This document shows, in pieces, positions 54,601 through 63,012 of a stretch of 64,000 nucleotides of DNA. This stretch comes from Streptomyces catenulae. GTDB taxonomy: Bacteria > Actinomycetota > Actinomycetes > Streptomycetales > Streptomycetaceae. Within the stretch, counting starts at the first letter, position 1; each line of letters begins with the position of its first letter. The stretch covers positions 1-64,000 of the forward strand of contig NZ_JODY01000001.1 of the NCBI RefSeq assembly GCF_000718015.1. The letters are read 5' to 3'. Both the position numbers and the translations under genes were made by a program. Under the pieces are notes generated by a model, which did no database searches, had not been told where the DNA came from, and was given only the letters and a program-made list of their open reading frames with translations.

Positions 54601-55566
54601 GACACCGTCGACTCCGTCATCAACATGCGCAAGGCCAAGGAGGTCCCCCGCATCCCCGGCCGCGGTCTGACCGAGGACACCTACCACTTCCTCACCGCAC
54701 TGCCCCGCACCGACGGCGACGGCAACGCCGCCACCCTCACCGAGGGCACCCAGGAGACGGTCGCCGCCGTCCGCGCCGCCTGGGGCGACCGCCCCGGCGC
54801 ACCCGCCGTACGGATGCTGCCCTCCACCGTCCACACCACCGACCTGCCCGCACCGGTCGGCCGCGACGTCCCGCTGGGCCTGGAGGAGAACGAACTCGCC
54901 GCCTTCCGCCAGGACTTCGACGCCAACCCGCACCTCGTCGTCATCGGCGACACCGAGAGCGGCAAGACCAACCTGCTGCGCCTCGTCGCAGACTCCATCG
55001 TCCGCACCCACACCGCCAGCGAGGCCAAGTTCGCCTTCGTCGACCTGCGGCGCGAGCTGTACGACGCGGTGCCCGAGGAGTACCGCCTCGACTACGCGGT
55101 CTCCCTCGACGCCGCCCGCGAGATGGTCCGCAACTGCGCCGCCTCGATGCGCCCCCGCATCCCCGGCCCGGACATCACCCCCGACCGGCTGCGCCGGCGC
55201 GACTGGTGGAAGGGCCCGCAGGTCTTCCTCATCGCGGACGACTACGACCTCGTCGGCGGCGCCGGGATCGGCGCGCAGACCCCGTTCGAGCCGCTGATCG
55301 ACATCCTCACCCAGGGCTCCGAGATCGGCTTCCACCTGGTCCTCGCCCGCTCCGCGGGCGGCGTCAGCCGGGCCATGAACGACCCGCTGATGCGGCGCCT
55401 GGTCGAGGCGAACACCAACCGTCTGCTGCTCTCCTGCCCGCCCGGCGAAGGCGTCCTCTTCGGCGACGTCCGCCCCCGCACGTACCCGCCGGGCCGCGCC
55501 CAGTGGATCGCCCGCCGCCGCAACGTCCAGGTGCAGACCGCGCTGCTGGGGGAGAAGGAGCACTGA
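51601..55566 (+). CDS. eccC: Type VII secretion ATPase EccC (FtsK/SpoIIIE, three ATPase domains)
   Basis: 1,321 aa. Two membrane helices near the N-terminus (LFTYLPMAVASTGMVLIFL and VGGMMLVSTLAMLIGQLV) lead to a DUF domain and three ATPase domains in one chain. The Walker A Lys are Lys489 (GATGSGKSE), Lys839 (GGPQTGKST) and Lys1122 (GDTESGKTN). Domain 1 Walker B is LVIIVDEFSELL. EccC powers export and recognises Esx signal peptides through its C-terminal domains. It is not split into EccCa/EccCb. GTG 51601 lies 6 bases after GAGG (51591-51594). It is divergent from eccD. Confidence 0.95.
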   Translation: MSLILFRRPPRRPGPEVPGGELELQEPPALPERTSNLSALFTYLPMAVASTGMVLIFLRPGGGSGVFTYMVGGMMLVSTLAMLIGQLVRSAGERKRRLSGDRRDYLRYLSQNRRRVREAVVGQRDAHAWRNPDPEALRSLVRTSRLWERRTSHEDFAEVRLAVGDQRLGMRVAPMETKPVEDLEPLAAHALRRFIRAYTSVADQPIALYLRGYARVQFRGDEESARAMIRALIGQLAVFHAPEELRLAACTSKDALEQWEWLKWLPHALHPTEHDGAGQHRLVTEDTTEFAELLGGLLSDRPRFDPQAAPGKEEPFTVVVLDGADLPGDDRLSGGGYRNCVVLDLSGSLAWGGPHTLGLEVEPGHLRAVGRDRNGRETVSRLGRPDALAPVRARALARMIAPYRMSVTTEVAEPLESDFQLTTLLGIADLHTHELERFHEFRGPGERDRLRVPVGVAADGSPVELDLKESAHNGMGPHGMLIGATGSGKSELLRTLVTSLALTHSSEILNLVLVDFKGGATFLGLENLPHTSALITNLADEAALVTRMHDAVHGELIRRQELLRSAGNYTNNLEYEKARLAGTPLAPMPSLVIIVDEFSELLAAHPSFMDLFVMIGRLGRSLGVHLLLASQRLDEGRVHQLESHLSYRIGLRTFSAMESRGVLGVPDAHQLPPAPGNGYLKSDTATLTRFKAAYVSGPYEARRRNAPSAQGGGSAVPYRSGYVAPTRPVVPVEPDPAEEREQLTLLETANRRLLDAGGPPAHRIWLPPLDIPPTLDEMLPAQPEDLARLYDPERREAGPLRVPVGVVDRPFDQRRDPLVADLSGTGGHLGVAGGPQTGKSTLLRTVITALALSHTPREVQFHCLDFGGGGFGTLADLPHMGTISSRVHTERVHRTVGELETLLTRREEQFADSTIDGIADYRRRRAAGEFADDPWGDVFLVVDGWSTLRNDFFDLSQNIAQLGARGLNYGIHLLISSPRWADIQPALRDQIGSRFELRLGDTVDSVINMRKAKEVPRIPGRGLTEDTYHFLTALPRTDGDGNAATLTEGTQETVAAVRAAWGDRPGAPAVRMLPSTVHTTDLPAPVGRDVPLGLEENELAAFRQDFDANPHLVVIGDTESGKTNLLRLVADSIVRTHTASEAKFAFVDLRRELYDAVPEEYRLDYAVSLDAAREMVRNCAASMRPRIPGPDITPDRLRRRDWWKGPQVFLIADDYDLVGGAGIGAQTPFEPLIDILTQGSEIGFHLVLARSAGGVSRAMNDPLMRRLVEANTNRLLLSCPPGEGVLFGDVRPRTYPPGRAQWIARRRNVQVQTALLGEKEH

Positions 55567-55579
55567 GCCCCGCCGGGAA

Positions 55580-55612
55580 GGTGCCGGTCACACCGGTGGG
55601 GTGACCGGCACC
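55580..55612 (+). terminator. Stem-loop after eccC
   Basis: A perfect 12-bp inverted repeat (55580-55591 and 55601-55612, 9-base loop) lies 14 bases after the eccC stop, with no T run. Possible terminator before the glycosyltransferase gene. Confidence 0.5.
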
Positions 55613-55731
55613 CCCGGCTCCCCGGGCCCGGACACGGAAGTGCGCCCGCACACCGCATCCGTGGCCCGGGCGCGTCCGTTCCGGCGCACCATGGCCGGAC
55701 CGCCACGCCCCCCGAGGAGCCCGGAGCCCCC

Positions 55732-56880
55732 ATGCCCTTACGGATCGCCGTCACCGCCGAGCCGATACCGTCCCACCTCAGCGCGCTCGACTACGTCGTC
55801 GGCCCGGCCCGCGACCAGGGCCACCGGGTCACCCTCCACGCACCCCCGATGTTCCGCGCCGAGGCCCGCCGCCGCGGCATCGCCCACCGGCCGACCGGAA
55901 CCGACTGGACCTGCGCGCCCGGCGTACAGGAGACGGCGAGCGAGATCTGGCGGCGGCACGGCAACGGGCCCTTCAACCGCCATGTCTTCGGACGGCTCTG
56001 GCCCGACCACGCCGAGGCCAAGACCCGCGCCCTGCTCACCGCCTGGCGCCGGGACCGCCCCGACCTGGTCATCGCCGAATGCAGCGACCCCGGCGCCCAC
56101 CTCGCGGCCCGGATCCTCCGCCTGCCCCTGCTCGCGGCCGACAACGGCCTCGGCCCGCTGCTCCAGGAACTGTGGGACACCGACATCGCGCCCGCCCTGA
56201 ACCCGCTGCACAAGCAGTACGGCCAAGCCACCCCCACCCTGCCCCCGATGCTCACCCCGGCCCCGGTCCGGTGGTTCCACCCGACGCCCCCGCCCGCCGC
56301 GCGACCGGTCCGCCGCACCGTCGCGGCACACCGCACCGTCCTCCCCGCCCGGCTGGACCGCGCCCCCACCGGCCGCCCCCTCGTCTACGCCAGCCTGGGC
56401 ACCCTCACCACCGCGATGCCGGGGCTGCGCACCACCGTGGAGGCCCTGTACCGGGAGATCATCGCCGCGCTCACCACGGTCGACTGCGACGCGATCGTCT
56501 CCGCGGGCGCCCTCGCCGGGGACCTGACCGCCGACGATCCCCGGATCACCGTCGTCCCCCACGTCCCGCAGCCCGCCCTGCTGCACCGCGCCGACCTCTT
56601 CGTGACCCACGGCGGCCGGGCCTCCCTGCTCGACGCGGTACAGGGCGGGGCGCCTGTCCTCGGCCTGGGGATCCTCGCCGACCAGCCCGCCAACACCGCC
56701 GCGTTCGCCCGGCTCGGCCTCGGCCGGTCCCTGCCCCCGACGGCGGCGCGTACCGAGATCGCCGACGCCGTGACCGCCCTCCTCGGCGACCTTGGCCACC
56801 TCCGCGCCATGGCCGCGGCCCGCACCGAACTGGCCGCACTGCCCCCGCTCGACCTCACCGACCTCCCGGACCCCGGCTGA
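55732..56880 (+). CDS. GT1 (macrolide/UGT-like) glycosyltransferase, TTA at codon 3
   Basis: 382 aa with the two Rossmann halves of GT-B enzymes. The C-terminal donor-binding motif is HGGRASLLDAVQGGAPVLGL with ADQPANTAAF. The N-half starts PLRIAVTAEPIPSHLSALDY. The family adds sugars to natural products or other acceptors, and no aglycone pathway is nearby. Codon 3 (55738-55740) is TTA, a bldA-dependent codon placed very early, so translation should be blocked when the TTA tRNA is absent. Its position between eccC and the mycosin-like gene suggests that it may glycosylate a T7SS product or a cell-wall target; this is a guess. Confidence 0.88.
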   Translation: MPLRIAVTAEPIPSHLSALDYVVGPARDQGHRVTLHAPPMFRAEARRRGIAHRPTGTDWTCAPGVQETASEIWRRHGNGPFNRHVFGRLWPDHAEAKTRALLTAWRRDRPDLVIAECSDPGAHLAARILRLPLLAADNGLGPLLQELWDTDIAPALNPLHKQYGQATPTLPPMLTPAPVRWFHPTPPPAARPVRRTVAAHRTVLPARLDRAPTGRPLVYASLGTLTTAMPGLRTTVEALYREIIAALTTVDCDAIVSAGALAGDLTADDPRITVVPHVPQPALLHRADLFVTHGGRASLLDAVQGGAPVLGLGILADQPANTAAFARLGLGRSLPPTAARTEIADAVTALLGDLGHLRAMAAARTELAALPPLDLTDLPDPG

Positions 56881-56949
56881 CCGGCGCCACCACACACCAG
56901 ACGCACCGGGCGACGGACCCGGTGCGCCTCCGCCGTGCGGGCGCGGACG

Positions 56950-58155
56950 CTACGGCGCGCGCCAACCGCGGGCCCGGCCGCGGGGGATGACCACCGCCAG
57001 CAGCGCCGCGACCGCCGCCACCGCCGCGACCCCGCCCGCCATCGCCCACACCGGCCCGGACGCCACCTGCGGCGGCGGCTGGTCCGCCTGGTAGGCCGCG
57101 GCGACCGAGCCCGAGCCCGGGCCGGGGGCGCTCCCGCCCGGCCGCAGCGCCGCCACCGCACCCTCCGGGTCGACCATGCCGTACCCGGTCGCCGCGTCCG
57201 GCACCGCACCGGCGCCGCGCACCGCGGTGGCCCGCAGCCGTTCTCGTACCGCGTCGGCCGACAGCTGTGGATCGCGGGCGCGGACCAGCGCGGCGGTCCC
57301 GGCGACGAACGCCGCCGCCACCGGGTCCCCGCTCCCCGTGAAGTGCCCGCCGCCCGGACCCACGCTCAGCACCCGGTCGCCGGGGGCCGTCAGATCGACC
57401 CGGACCGTCGCCCCGCCGGTCGCCGCCGCCTGTTCGGCGTCACCACCGAGCGGGGCGCCCTCCACATTGACGGCGGCCACACTGACCACCCGCGGATAGG
57501 CCGCCGGATACGACACCCCGTGGCTGCGGCTCTCCGTCCCGGCGCCCGCCACCACCACGACATCCTTCTGCTGCGCATAGGCGAGCGCCGACTTCAGCGC
57601 CCCGCTGGAGCGCGCCGCCCCCACCCCGACCAGCACCACCCGCGCGCCGTGGTCGACGGTCCGGCGGATGCCCGCGGCCACCGCGTCGGGATCGGCCGCA
57701 CCGCTGTACCCCTCCGCCGCGACGGCCGCCCCGACGACCCGCGCCTGCGGGGCGACGCCCTCGAAGCCGATGTCCGGGGTGCGGGCGGCGGCGACCACCC
57801 CGGCGAGGAAGGTGCCGTGCCCGGAGCAGTCCTTGCCGGTGCCCGACGCCCGCCCGGCCAGCGCCGGGACGGACGCGTCGAGCCCGCCGTCGACCACCCC
57901 GACCGTCACCCCGCGCCCCTCGCTCAGCGGATGCGCCTTCCCGATGCCGAGCAGCTTCTGCGGCCACGGCGTCGCCCGCGCCGTCCCGGAGCTGTGCTTG
58001 ACGCACTTCGTTCCGTCGAGCGCGGTGGAGATCTGCGGCAGGACGGCGGAGTCGGTGAACGGGGCGGCCACGGCCGGGAGCGGGACCGCGGCGGCGAGCA
58101 GGACACAGCCCACCGTGGTGGCCCGCAGGGAGAGTTTCCGCCGGCGGTCGGACAC
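56950..58155 (-). CDS. Mycosin-like S8 protein without the catalytic serine (probable pseudoprotease)
   Basis: 401 aa. Signal peptide (TTVGCVLLAAAVPLPAVA), subtilisin fold and C-terminal membrane helix (VWAMAGGVAAVAAVAALLAV) as in MycP. Asp89 (VGVVDGGLD) and His113 (CSGHGTFLAG) are in place. The serine motif G-T-S-x-A-A-x-x-V-A-G is GDPVAAAFVAG, with Pro278 where Ser should be. The disturbed VGVVDGGLD also departs from the usual DTG. Sequence and codon use are otherwise healthy, so it is a conserved but inactive protein rather than a decayed gene. Mycosins have a structural role in ESX complexes that does not need activity. GTG 58155 follows AGGAGG by 7 bases. Confidence 0.88.
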   Translation of the reverse strand: MSDRRRKLSLRATTVGCVLLAAAVPLPAVAAPFTDSAVLPQISTALDGTKCVKHSSGTARATPWPQKLLGIGKAHPLSEGRGVTVGVVDGGLDASVPALAGRASGTGKDCSGHGTFLAGVVAAARTPDIGFEGVAPQARVVGAAVAAEGYSGAADPDAVAAGIRRTVDHGARVVLVGVGAARSSGALKSALAYAQQKDVVVVAGAGTESRSHGVSYPAAYPRVVSVAAVNVEGAPLGGDAEQAAATGGATVRVDLTAPGDRVLSVGPGGGHFTGSGDPVAAAFVAGTAALVRARDPQLSADAVRERLRATAVRGAGAVPDAATGYGMVDPEGAVAALRPGGSAPGPGSGSVAAAYQADQPPPQVASGPVWAMAGGVAAVAAVAALLAVVIPRGRARGWRAP

Positions 58156-58319
58156 GAAGGTGCCTCCTGGAGCAGGTCGGACGGCGGCCACCCGGAGGGG
58201 CCGCTCTGTGCTTGACCGGGATCATACGCAGAACCGGGCGACGGACGAACGGGCAGGCGAGGCGGGGCAGTTTGTCCCCCGGGCCGCGGAACGGACCCGC
58301 CTCGCGGCCCGCGCCCCGC

Positions 58320-59084
58320 TCACCCCGCGGGCTTCCGCGCCTCGATCAGGAACCGCGTCGCCCGCGCCGGGAACGGCCCCTCCGCGAGGATCTTCTCGTG
58401 CAGCTCCCGCAGCCGCTCGCGGTAGCCGTCCACGGTGAAGCCCGGCACCATCCAGATCACCTTCCGCAGGAAGTACACCACCGCGCCGATGTCCCGGAAC
58501 TCCGTCCGCAGCGACTCCAGCCGCAGATCGACGACGTCCAGACCGGCCGCCTCCGCGCCCCGCCGGGCGTCGTCCGGATGGCGGCGCCGCCGCACCTCGT
58601 CCGGCTGCGGCCCCAGGAAGAACTCCACCAGCTCGAAGACGCTGGCCGGACCGACCTGCTGGGACAGGTACGTACCGCCCGGCTCCAGCACCCGGGCGAT
58701 CTCCTGCCACCACACCGTCACCGGATGGCGGCTGACGACCAGGTCGAAGGCGCCGTCGGCGAACGGCAGCGGCGGCTCGTCCGGATCGGCGACCACCACT
58801 ACACCCCGCGGCCGCAGCAGCCGGGTCGCCGCCGCGAGATTCGGCGGCCACGCCTCCGTGGCGGCCACCAGCGGCGGCAGCCGGTCCACCCCGGCCAGCA
58901 CCTCCCCGCCGCCGGTCTGCACGTCCAACGCCGCCGACGCGCCCGCCATCCGCGCGCCCATCAGCCGCTGATACCCCCACGACGGGCGTTCCTCCGTCGC
59001 CCGCCCCGCCAGCCAGGAGAAGTCCCAGCCCGCCACCGGAGCCCGCTCGGCCTCCGCCACCAGATCCTCGAACGTTCGTGACAC
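58320..59084 (-). CDS. SAM-dependent methyltransferase (class I)
   Basis: 254 aa. The SAM motif is degenerate: residues SAALDVQTGGGEVLAGVDRL correspond to motif I, and post-motif strand GVVVVADPD with LPFADGAFDLVVSRHPVTVW follows. The protein ends in a mixed region resembling small-molecule methyltransferases of the UbiE/TrmN type. The substrate is unknown. GTG 59084 is a modest start; an ATG about 33 bases upstream also exists. It is divergent from the ABC transporter. Confidence 0.75.
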   Translation of the reverse strand: MSRTFEDLVAEAERAPVAGWDFSWLAGRATEERPSWGYQRLMGARMAGASAALDVQTGGGEVLAGVDRLPPLVAATEAWPPNLAAATRLLRPRGVVVVADPDEPPLPFADGAFDLVVSRHPVTVWWQEIARVLEPGGTYLSQQVGPASVFELVEFFLGPQPDEVRRRRHPDDARRGAEAAGLDVVDLRLESLRTEFRDIGAVVYFLRKVIWMVPGFTVDGYRERLRELHEKILAEGPFPARATRFLIEARKPAG

Positions 59085-59162
59085 GGGGGGATGCTCCCAG
59101 CCACCCCGCCCCGAAGCCATTCGGTGTCCGCCGTCCGGCGGCACCCGGGTCGCACCCCGGCC

Positions 59163-59223
59163 ATCGGCCGATCGCCGCGCCGTCAACCGATCGGCCGATA
59201 CGGCGTCGAGCGCGTCGGCCGAT
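59163..59223. promoter_or_regulatory. Three ATCGGCCGAT-like palindromes in the methyltransferase/ABC intergenic region
   Basis: ATCGGCCGAT occurs at 59163-59172 and 59190-59199, and GTCGGCCGAT (one mismatch) at 59214-59223. Copy-to-copy spacing is 27 and 24 bp. Perfect palindromes at near-helical spacing fit binding by a dimeric regulator, for example the LuxR-type regulator at 62271. Confidence 0.6.
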
Positions 59224-59257
59224 GTCCGGCCCGCGCCCCGCGCGCCAGGCTGACGCC

Positions 59258-60187
59258 ATGTCCATCATCGAAGTGACGGGCCTGCGCAGGGCCTACGGGG
59301 GGCGCCCCGTCGTCGACGGCGTCAGCTTCACCGTCGACGAGGGCGAGATCTTCGGCATCCTCGGCCCGAACGGCGCCGGGAAGACCACCACCGTCGAATG
59401 CGTCGAGGGGCTGCGCGTCCCCGACGCCGGAACCGTACGGGTCGCCGGGCTCGACCCGATCGCCGACCACGACCGGGTGACCGGTCTCCTCGGCGCCCAG
59501 CTCCAGGAGAGCCAACTCCAGCCGAAGCTCACCGTCGGCGAGGCCCTGGAGCTGTACGCCGCCTTCTACCCGCACCCCGCCGACCCCGGCCCGCTCGCCG
59601 CCCGGCTCGGCCTCACCGACCTCCTCGACCGCCGCTTCGGCAAGCTCAGCGGCGGCCAGAAACAACGCCTGTTCATCGCGCTCGCCCTCATCGGCAACCC
59701 CCGCGTGGTGGTCCTCGACGAGCTGACGACCGGCCTCGACCCGCGGTCCCGGCGCGACACCTGGCAGCTCATCGAGGAGGTCCGCGACAGCGGCGTCACC
59801 GTCCTCCTCGTCACCCACTTCATGGAGGAGGCGCAGCGGCTCTGCGACCGCGTCGCGGTGATCGACCGGGGCCGCGTCGCCGCCCTCGACACCCCCGCCG
59901 GACTGATCCGCGGCGCCGCCACCGCCACCGTCATCTCCTTCACCCCCTCCCGGCCACCGGACCCCGCCGACCTCGCCGCGCTCCCCGCCGTCACCGCCAC
60001 CACCACGGACCGGGACGGCCGCATCACCCTGCACGGCGCCGACGACACCGTCACCGCGCTGCTGTCGCTGCTCGCCCGGCACGGCATCACCGCGGGGCGG
60101 CTGCGCGTCACCGACGCCACCCTCGACGACGCCTTCCTCGACCTCACCGCGGGACACGCCGCCGACCGCACCGATCGGGAGAGCTGA
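59258..60187 (+). CDS. ABC exporter ATP-binding protein
   Basis: 309 aa. Walker A is GPNGAGKTT, the Q-loop is at GLLGAQLQESQLQPKL, the signature is LSGGQKQ, and Walker B is VVVLDELTTGLD. A C-terminal extension (about 235-309) is typical of drug and antibiotic ABC-2 exporters (CcmA/DrrA type). ATG 59258 opens the first beta-strand. Its stop TGA lies one base before the permease ATG. It forms a four-gene operon with the permease, kinase and regulator. Confidence 0.92.
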   Translation: MSIIEVTGLRRAYGGRPVVDGVSFTVDEGEIFGILGPNGAGKTTTVECVEGLRVPDAGTVRVAGLDPIADHDRVTGLLGAQLQESQLQPKLTVGEALELYAAFYPHPADPGPLAARLGLTDLLDRRFGKLSGGQKQRLFIALALIGNPRVVVLDELTTGLDPRSRRDTWQLIEEVRDSGVTVLLVTHFMEEAQRLCDRVAVIDRGRVAALDTPAGLIRGAATATVISFTPSRPPDPADLAALPAVTATTTDRDGRITLHGADDTVTALLSLLARHGITAGRLRVTDATLDDAFLDLTAGHAADRTDRES

Positions 60188-60188
60188 G

Positions 60189-60941
60189 ATGCCGACCGTG
60201 ACCACGGCGCACACCGCCGTCCTGCGCACCGAGGCGCGACTCTTCCGCCGCGAACCCGGCGCGCTCTTCTGGCTGCTGGTCTTCCCGAGCGCACTGCTGA
60301 CGATCCTCGGCCTCATCCCCGCCTTCCGCGAACCGGGCGCCGCCCCCGGCGGACTCCGCGTCATCGACCTGTACGTCCCTGTCGCCGTGCTGCTCGCGCT
60401 GGCCGTCGCCGGGGTGCAGACCATGCCGGTCCAGCTCACCGGCTACCGCGAACGCGGCATCCTGCGCCGCCTGTCCACCACCCCGGCCCGCCCCGCGTCC
60501 CTGCTGACGGCGTCGCTGGTGCTGCACGCCGCCGCCATCCTCGGCTCCGTCCTGCTCGCCCTCGCCGTCGGCCGCCTCGCGTTCGGCGTGGCGCTCCCCG
60601 CCCAACCCACCGGATACCTCCTGGCGTTGCTGGTCACCGCGCTCGCCGCGTTCGCGCTGGGCGGCGCGCTGTCGGCCGTCTCCCGGACGGTGAAGGCGGC
60701 ACAGACGCTCGGGACCGTCGTCTTCTTCCCGATGATGTTCACCGCGGGCGTGTGGCTCCCGGTCCAGTCCATGCCGGAGACGCTGCGCCACCTCGTCGAG
60801 TGGTCGCCGCTCGGCGCCGCCTCGCAGGCGCTCGCCCAGGCGGCCGCGGGGGAGTGGCCGAGCTGGTCGCACCTGGGCGTGACCGGCCTGTGGGCGGTCC
60901 TGCTGCTGACCGTCGCGGTCCGCCGGTTCCGTTGGGAGTGA
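60189..60941 (+). CDS. ABC-2 type permease
   Basis: 250 aa with six hydrophobic helices; the first is EPGALFWLLVFPSALLTILG, the last LGVTGLWAVLLLTVAVRR. It has the ABC-2 pattern VVFFPMMFTAGVWLPVQSMP. With the preceding ATPase it should form an exporter, probably for a drug, lipid or peptide. Confidence 0.9.
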   Translation: MPTVTTAHTAVLRTEARLFRREPGALFWLLVFPSALLTILGLIPAFREPGAAPGGLRVIDLYVPVAVLLALAVAGVQTMPVQLTGYRERGILRRLSTTPARPASLLTASLVLHAAAILGSVLLALAVGRLAFGVALPAQPTGYLLALLVTALAAFALGGALSAVSRTVKAAQTLGTVVFFPMMFTAGVWLPVQSMPETLRHLVEWSPLGAASQALAQAAAGEWPSWSHLGVTGLWAVLLLTVAVRRFRWE

Positions 60942-61018
60942 CCGACGGGCGGACGGTGCGCCGCACCGCCCCCGGGCCGCAGGGGAGCCCGGGGGCGGCC
61001 CGCGGCATCCTGAACGCC

Positions 61019-62278
61019 ATGACGACCGTGAGCCGCCCCGCCGGCACCGACGAGCGCTGGGAGCAGTTCCACCGTTGGGGCCCGTACGCCCTGCTGGCGG
61101 TCAGCACCGCCCTGGCGGTCCCGGCGGGCCCGCTCCTGCCCACCGCGGGCACCCCCGGTCGGCTCGTCGGACCCGTCGCCGCCGCCCTCGCCCTCCAACT
61201 GTGGTGGCACCACCGCCGCCGCACCGCCGCCCCGGGCACCGTGCCCGCCCTCGCCTACTACGCGCTCCGCACCGCGCTCGCCTTCGCCCTGACCTGGCTG
61301 AACCCCTTCTACGCGATCTTCGCCGTGATGGGGAACTTCGACATCGGGGTGCTGCTGCCGCCTCGGCTGCAACGCTTCGGACTGGCCCTCACCGCCGTGA
61401 CGATGGCCGGATCGCAGTCCGGCGGGCTGCCCCCGGGGCCGGGCGCGGTGGGCTGGGGCCTCTTCGGCGGACTGTTCCTGCTCCACTTCGGGCTCGGCCT
61501 GCTCTTCAGCCATCTCGCGAAGCGGGACGCCGACCGGGCGGCGGCCAAGGCGGCCGCCATCACCGAGCTGGAGCGCGCCAACGCCCGCCTGGAACAGGCG
61601 CTCCAGGAGAACGCCGGGCTCCACGCCCAACTCCTCGTCCAGGCCCGCGAGGCCGGAGTCGCCGACGAACGGCGCCGACTGGCCGCCGAGATCCACGACA
61701 CCATCGCCCAGGGCCTGACCGGCATCATCACCCAACTCCAGGCCGCCACCGACACCCCCGACCCGCACCGCGCCCGCTCCCACGTCGCCCGCGCCGCCGC
61801 CCTCGCCCGCCGCTCCCTGGGCGAGGCCCGCCGCTCCGTCCAGGACCTCGGCCCCGGCGACCTGGAGCACGACGCGCTCCCCGAGGCGCTGGAGAAGCTG
61901 GTACGGAACTGGTCGGCGCGGACGGGCGCCCGCGCCGGACTGACCCTCACCGGCACCGTCGAACCGCTCCACGACGAACTGGAGGCCACCTTGCTCCGCA
62001 TCGCCCAGGAGGCGCTCGCCAACGTCGACCGGCACGCCGCCGCCGACCGCGTCGGCGTCACCCTCTCCTACATGGGGGACGAGGTGAGCCTCGACATCCG
62101 CGACGACGGCCGCGGCTTCGACCCGCTGGCGCTGCCGCCGCGGTCGGCCACCGGCGGTTTCGGGCTCGGCGGGATGCGGGCCCGCGCCGAACGCGTCGCC
62201 GGAACCGTCGACATCGAGTCGGAGCCCGGCGCCGGAACGGCCGTCTCCGCTCGCGTACCGTTGGTGCGCCATGGCTGA
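61019..62278 (+). CDS. Sensor histidine kinase (HisKA_3, NarL/DesK type)
   Basis: 419 aa. Several N-terminal membrane helices (ALLAVSTALAVPAGPLLP to AVGWGLFGGLFLLHFGLGLL) give a sensor with little periplasmic loop. A coiled coil (ITELERANARLEQALQENAG) leads to the HisKA_3 domain with phospho-acceptor His226 in EIHDTIAQGLTGIITQLQAA. The ATPase domain shows DDGRGFDP and GFGLGGMRARAERVAG. It overlaps the response regulator gene by 8 bases. Such kinases often sense membrane-active compounds and switch on the linked exporter. Confidence 0.92.
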   Translation: MTTVSRPAGTDERWEQFHRWGPYALLAVSTALAVPAGPLLPTAGTPGRLVGPVAAALALQLWWHHRRRTAAPGTVPALAYYALRTALAFALTWLNPFYAIFAVMGNFDIGVLLPPRLQRFGLALTAVTMAGSQSGGLPPGPGAVGWGLFGGLFLLHFGLGLLFSHLAKRDADRAAAKAAAITELERANARLEQALQENAGLHAQLLVQAREAGVADERRRLAAEIHDTIAQGLTGIITQLQAATDTPDPHRARSHVARAAALARRSLGEARRSVQDLGPGDLEHDALPEALEKLVRNWSARTGARAGLTLTGTVEPLHDELEATLLRIAQEALANVDRHAAADRVGVTLSYMGDEVSLDIRDDGRGFDPLALPPRSATGGFGLGGMRARAERVAGTVDIESEPGAGTAVSARVPLVRHG

Positions 62279-62912
62279 CGATCCGACGATCACCCTCCTC
62301 CTCGTCGACGACCATCCCGTCGTCCGCGACGGACTGCGCGGCATGTTCAGCGCGTCCCCCGGCTTCACCGTCCTCGGCGAGGCGTCGGGCGGCGTAGAGG
62401 CGGTGGCGCTCGCCGTCCGCCTCGACCCCGACGTCGTCCTCATGGACCTGCGGATGCCGGGCGGCAGCGGCGTGGAGGCCATCGCGGAGCTGACCCGCCG
62501 CGGCGCCCGCGCCAAGGTCCTCGTCCTCACCACCTACGACACCGACTCCGACACCCTCCCGGCGATCGAGGCGGGCGCCACCGGCTACCTCCTCAAGGAC
62601 GCCCCGCGCGACGAACTCTTCACCGCGGTCCGCGCCGCGGCCGCCGGACGTACGGTCCTCTCGCCCGCCGTCGCCTCCCGCCTGGTCACCGCCGTCCGCT
62701 CCCCGGCTCCCGCCGACGCCACCCTCTCCGCCCGCGAACGCGAGGTCCTCACCCTCGTCGCCAAGGGCACCTCCAACCGCGAGATCGCCCGGGTCCTCTT
62801 CATCAGCGAGGCGACCGTGAAAACCCATCTCACCCACATCTACGCCAAGTTGGACGCGAAGGACCGCGCGGCGGCGGTGGCGAACGCCTACGACCGGGGA
62901 ATTCTCGGATAG
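62271..62912 (+). CDS. NarL/LuxR-family response regulator
   Basis: 213 aa. The receiver domain has LLLVDDHPVVRDGL, phospho-acceptor Asp59 in VVLMDLRMPGGSG, and LLKDAPRDEL. The LuxR HTH is complete (LSAREREVLTLVAKGTSNRE and FISEATVKTHLTHIYAKLDA). It is the cognate partner of the preceding kinase. The palindromes in front of the ABC operon are candidate targets. Confidence 0.95.
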   Translation: MADDPTITLLLVDDHPVVRDGLRGMFSASPGFTVLGEASGGVEAVALAVRLDPDVVLMDLRMPGGSGVEAIAELTRRGARAKVLVLTTYDTDSDTLPAIEAGATGYLLKDAPRDELFTAVRAAAAGRTVLSPAVASRLVTAVRSPAPADATLSAREREVLTLVAKGTSNREIARVLFISEATVKTHLTHIYAKLDAKDRAAAVANAYDRGILG

Positions 62913-63012
62913 CGACCGGGACGCCCCGAAAGGACCACGCCCGGAGCGGGAAATCCGGCCCCGCCCGGAGCGGAAAAGGGGAAGCGCCCCCGAAGGCCAG
63001 GCAAAAGAAAAA

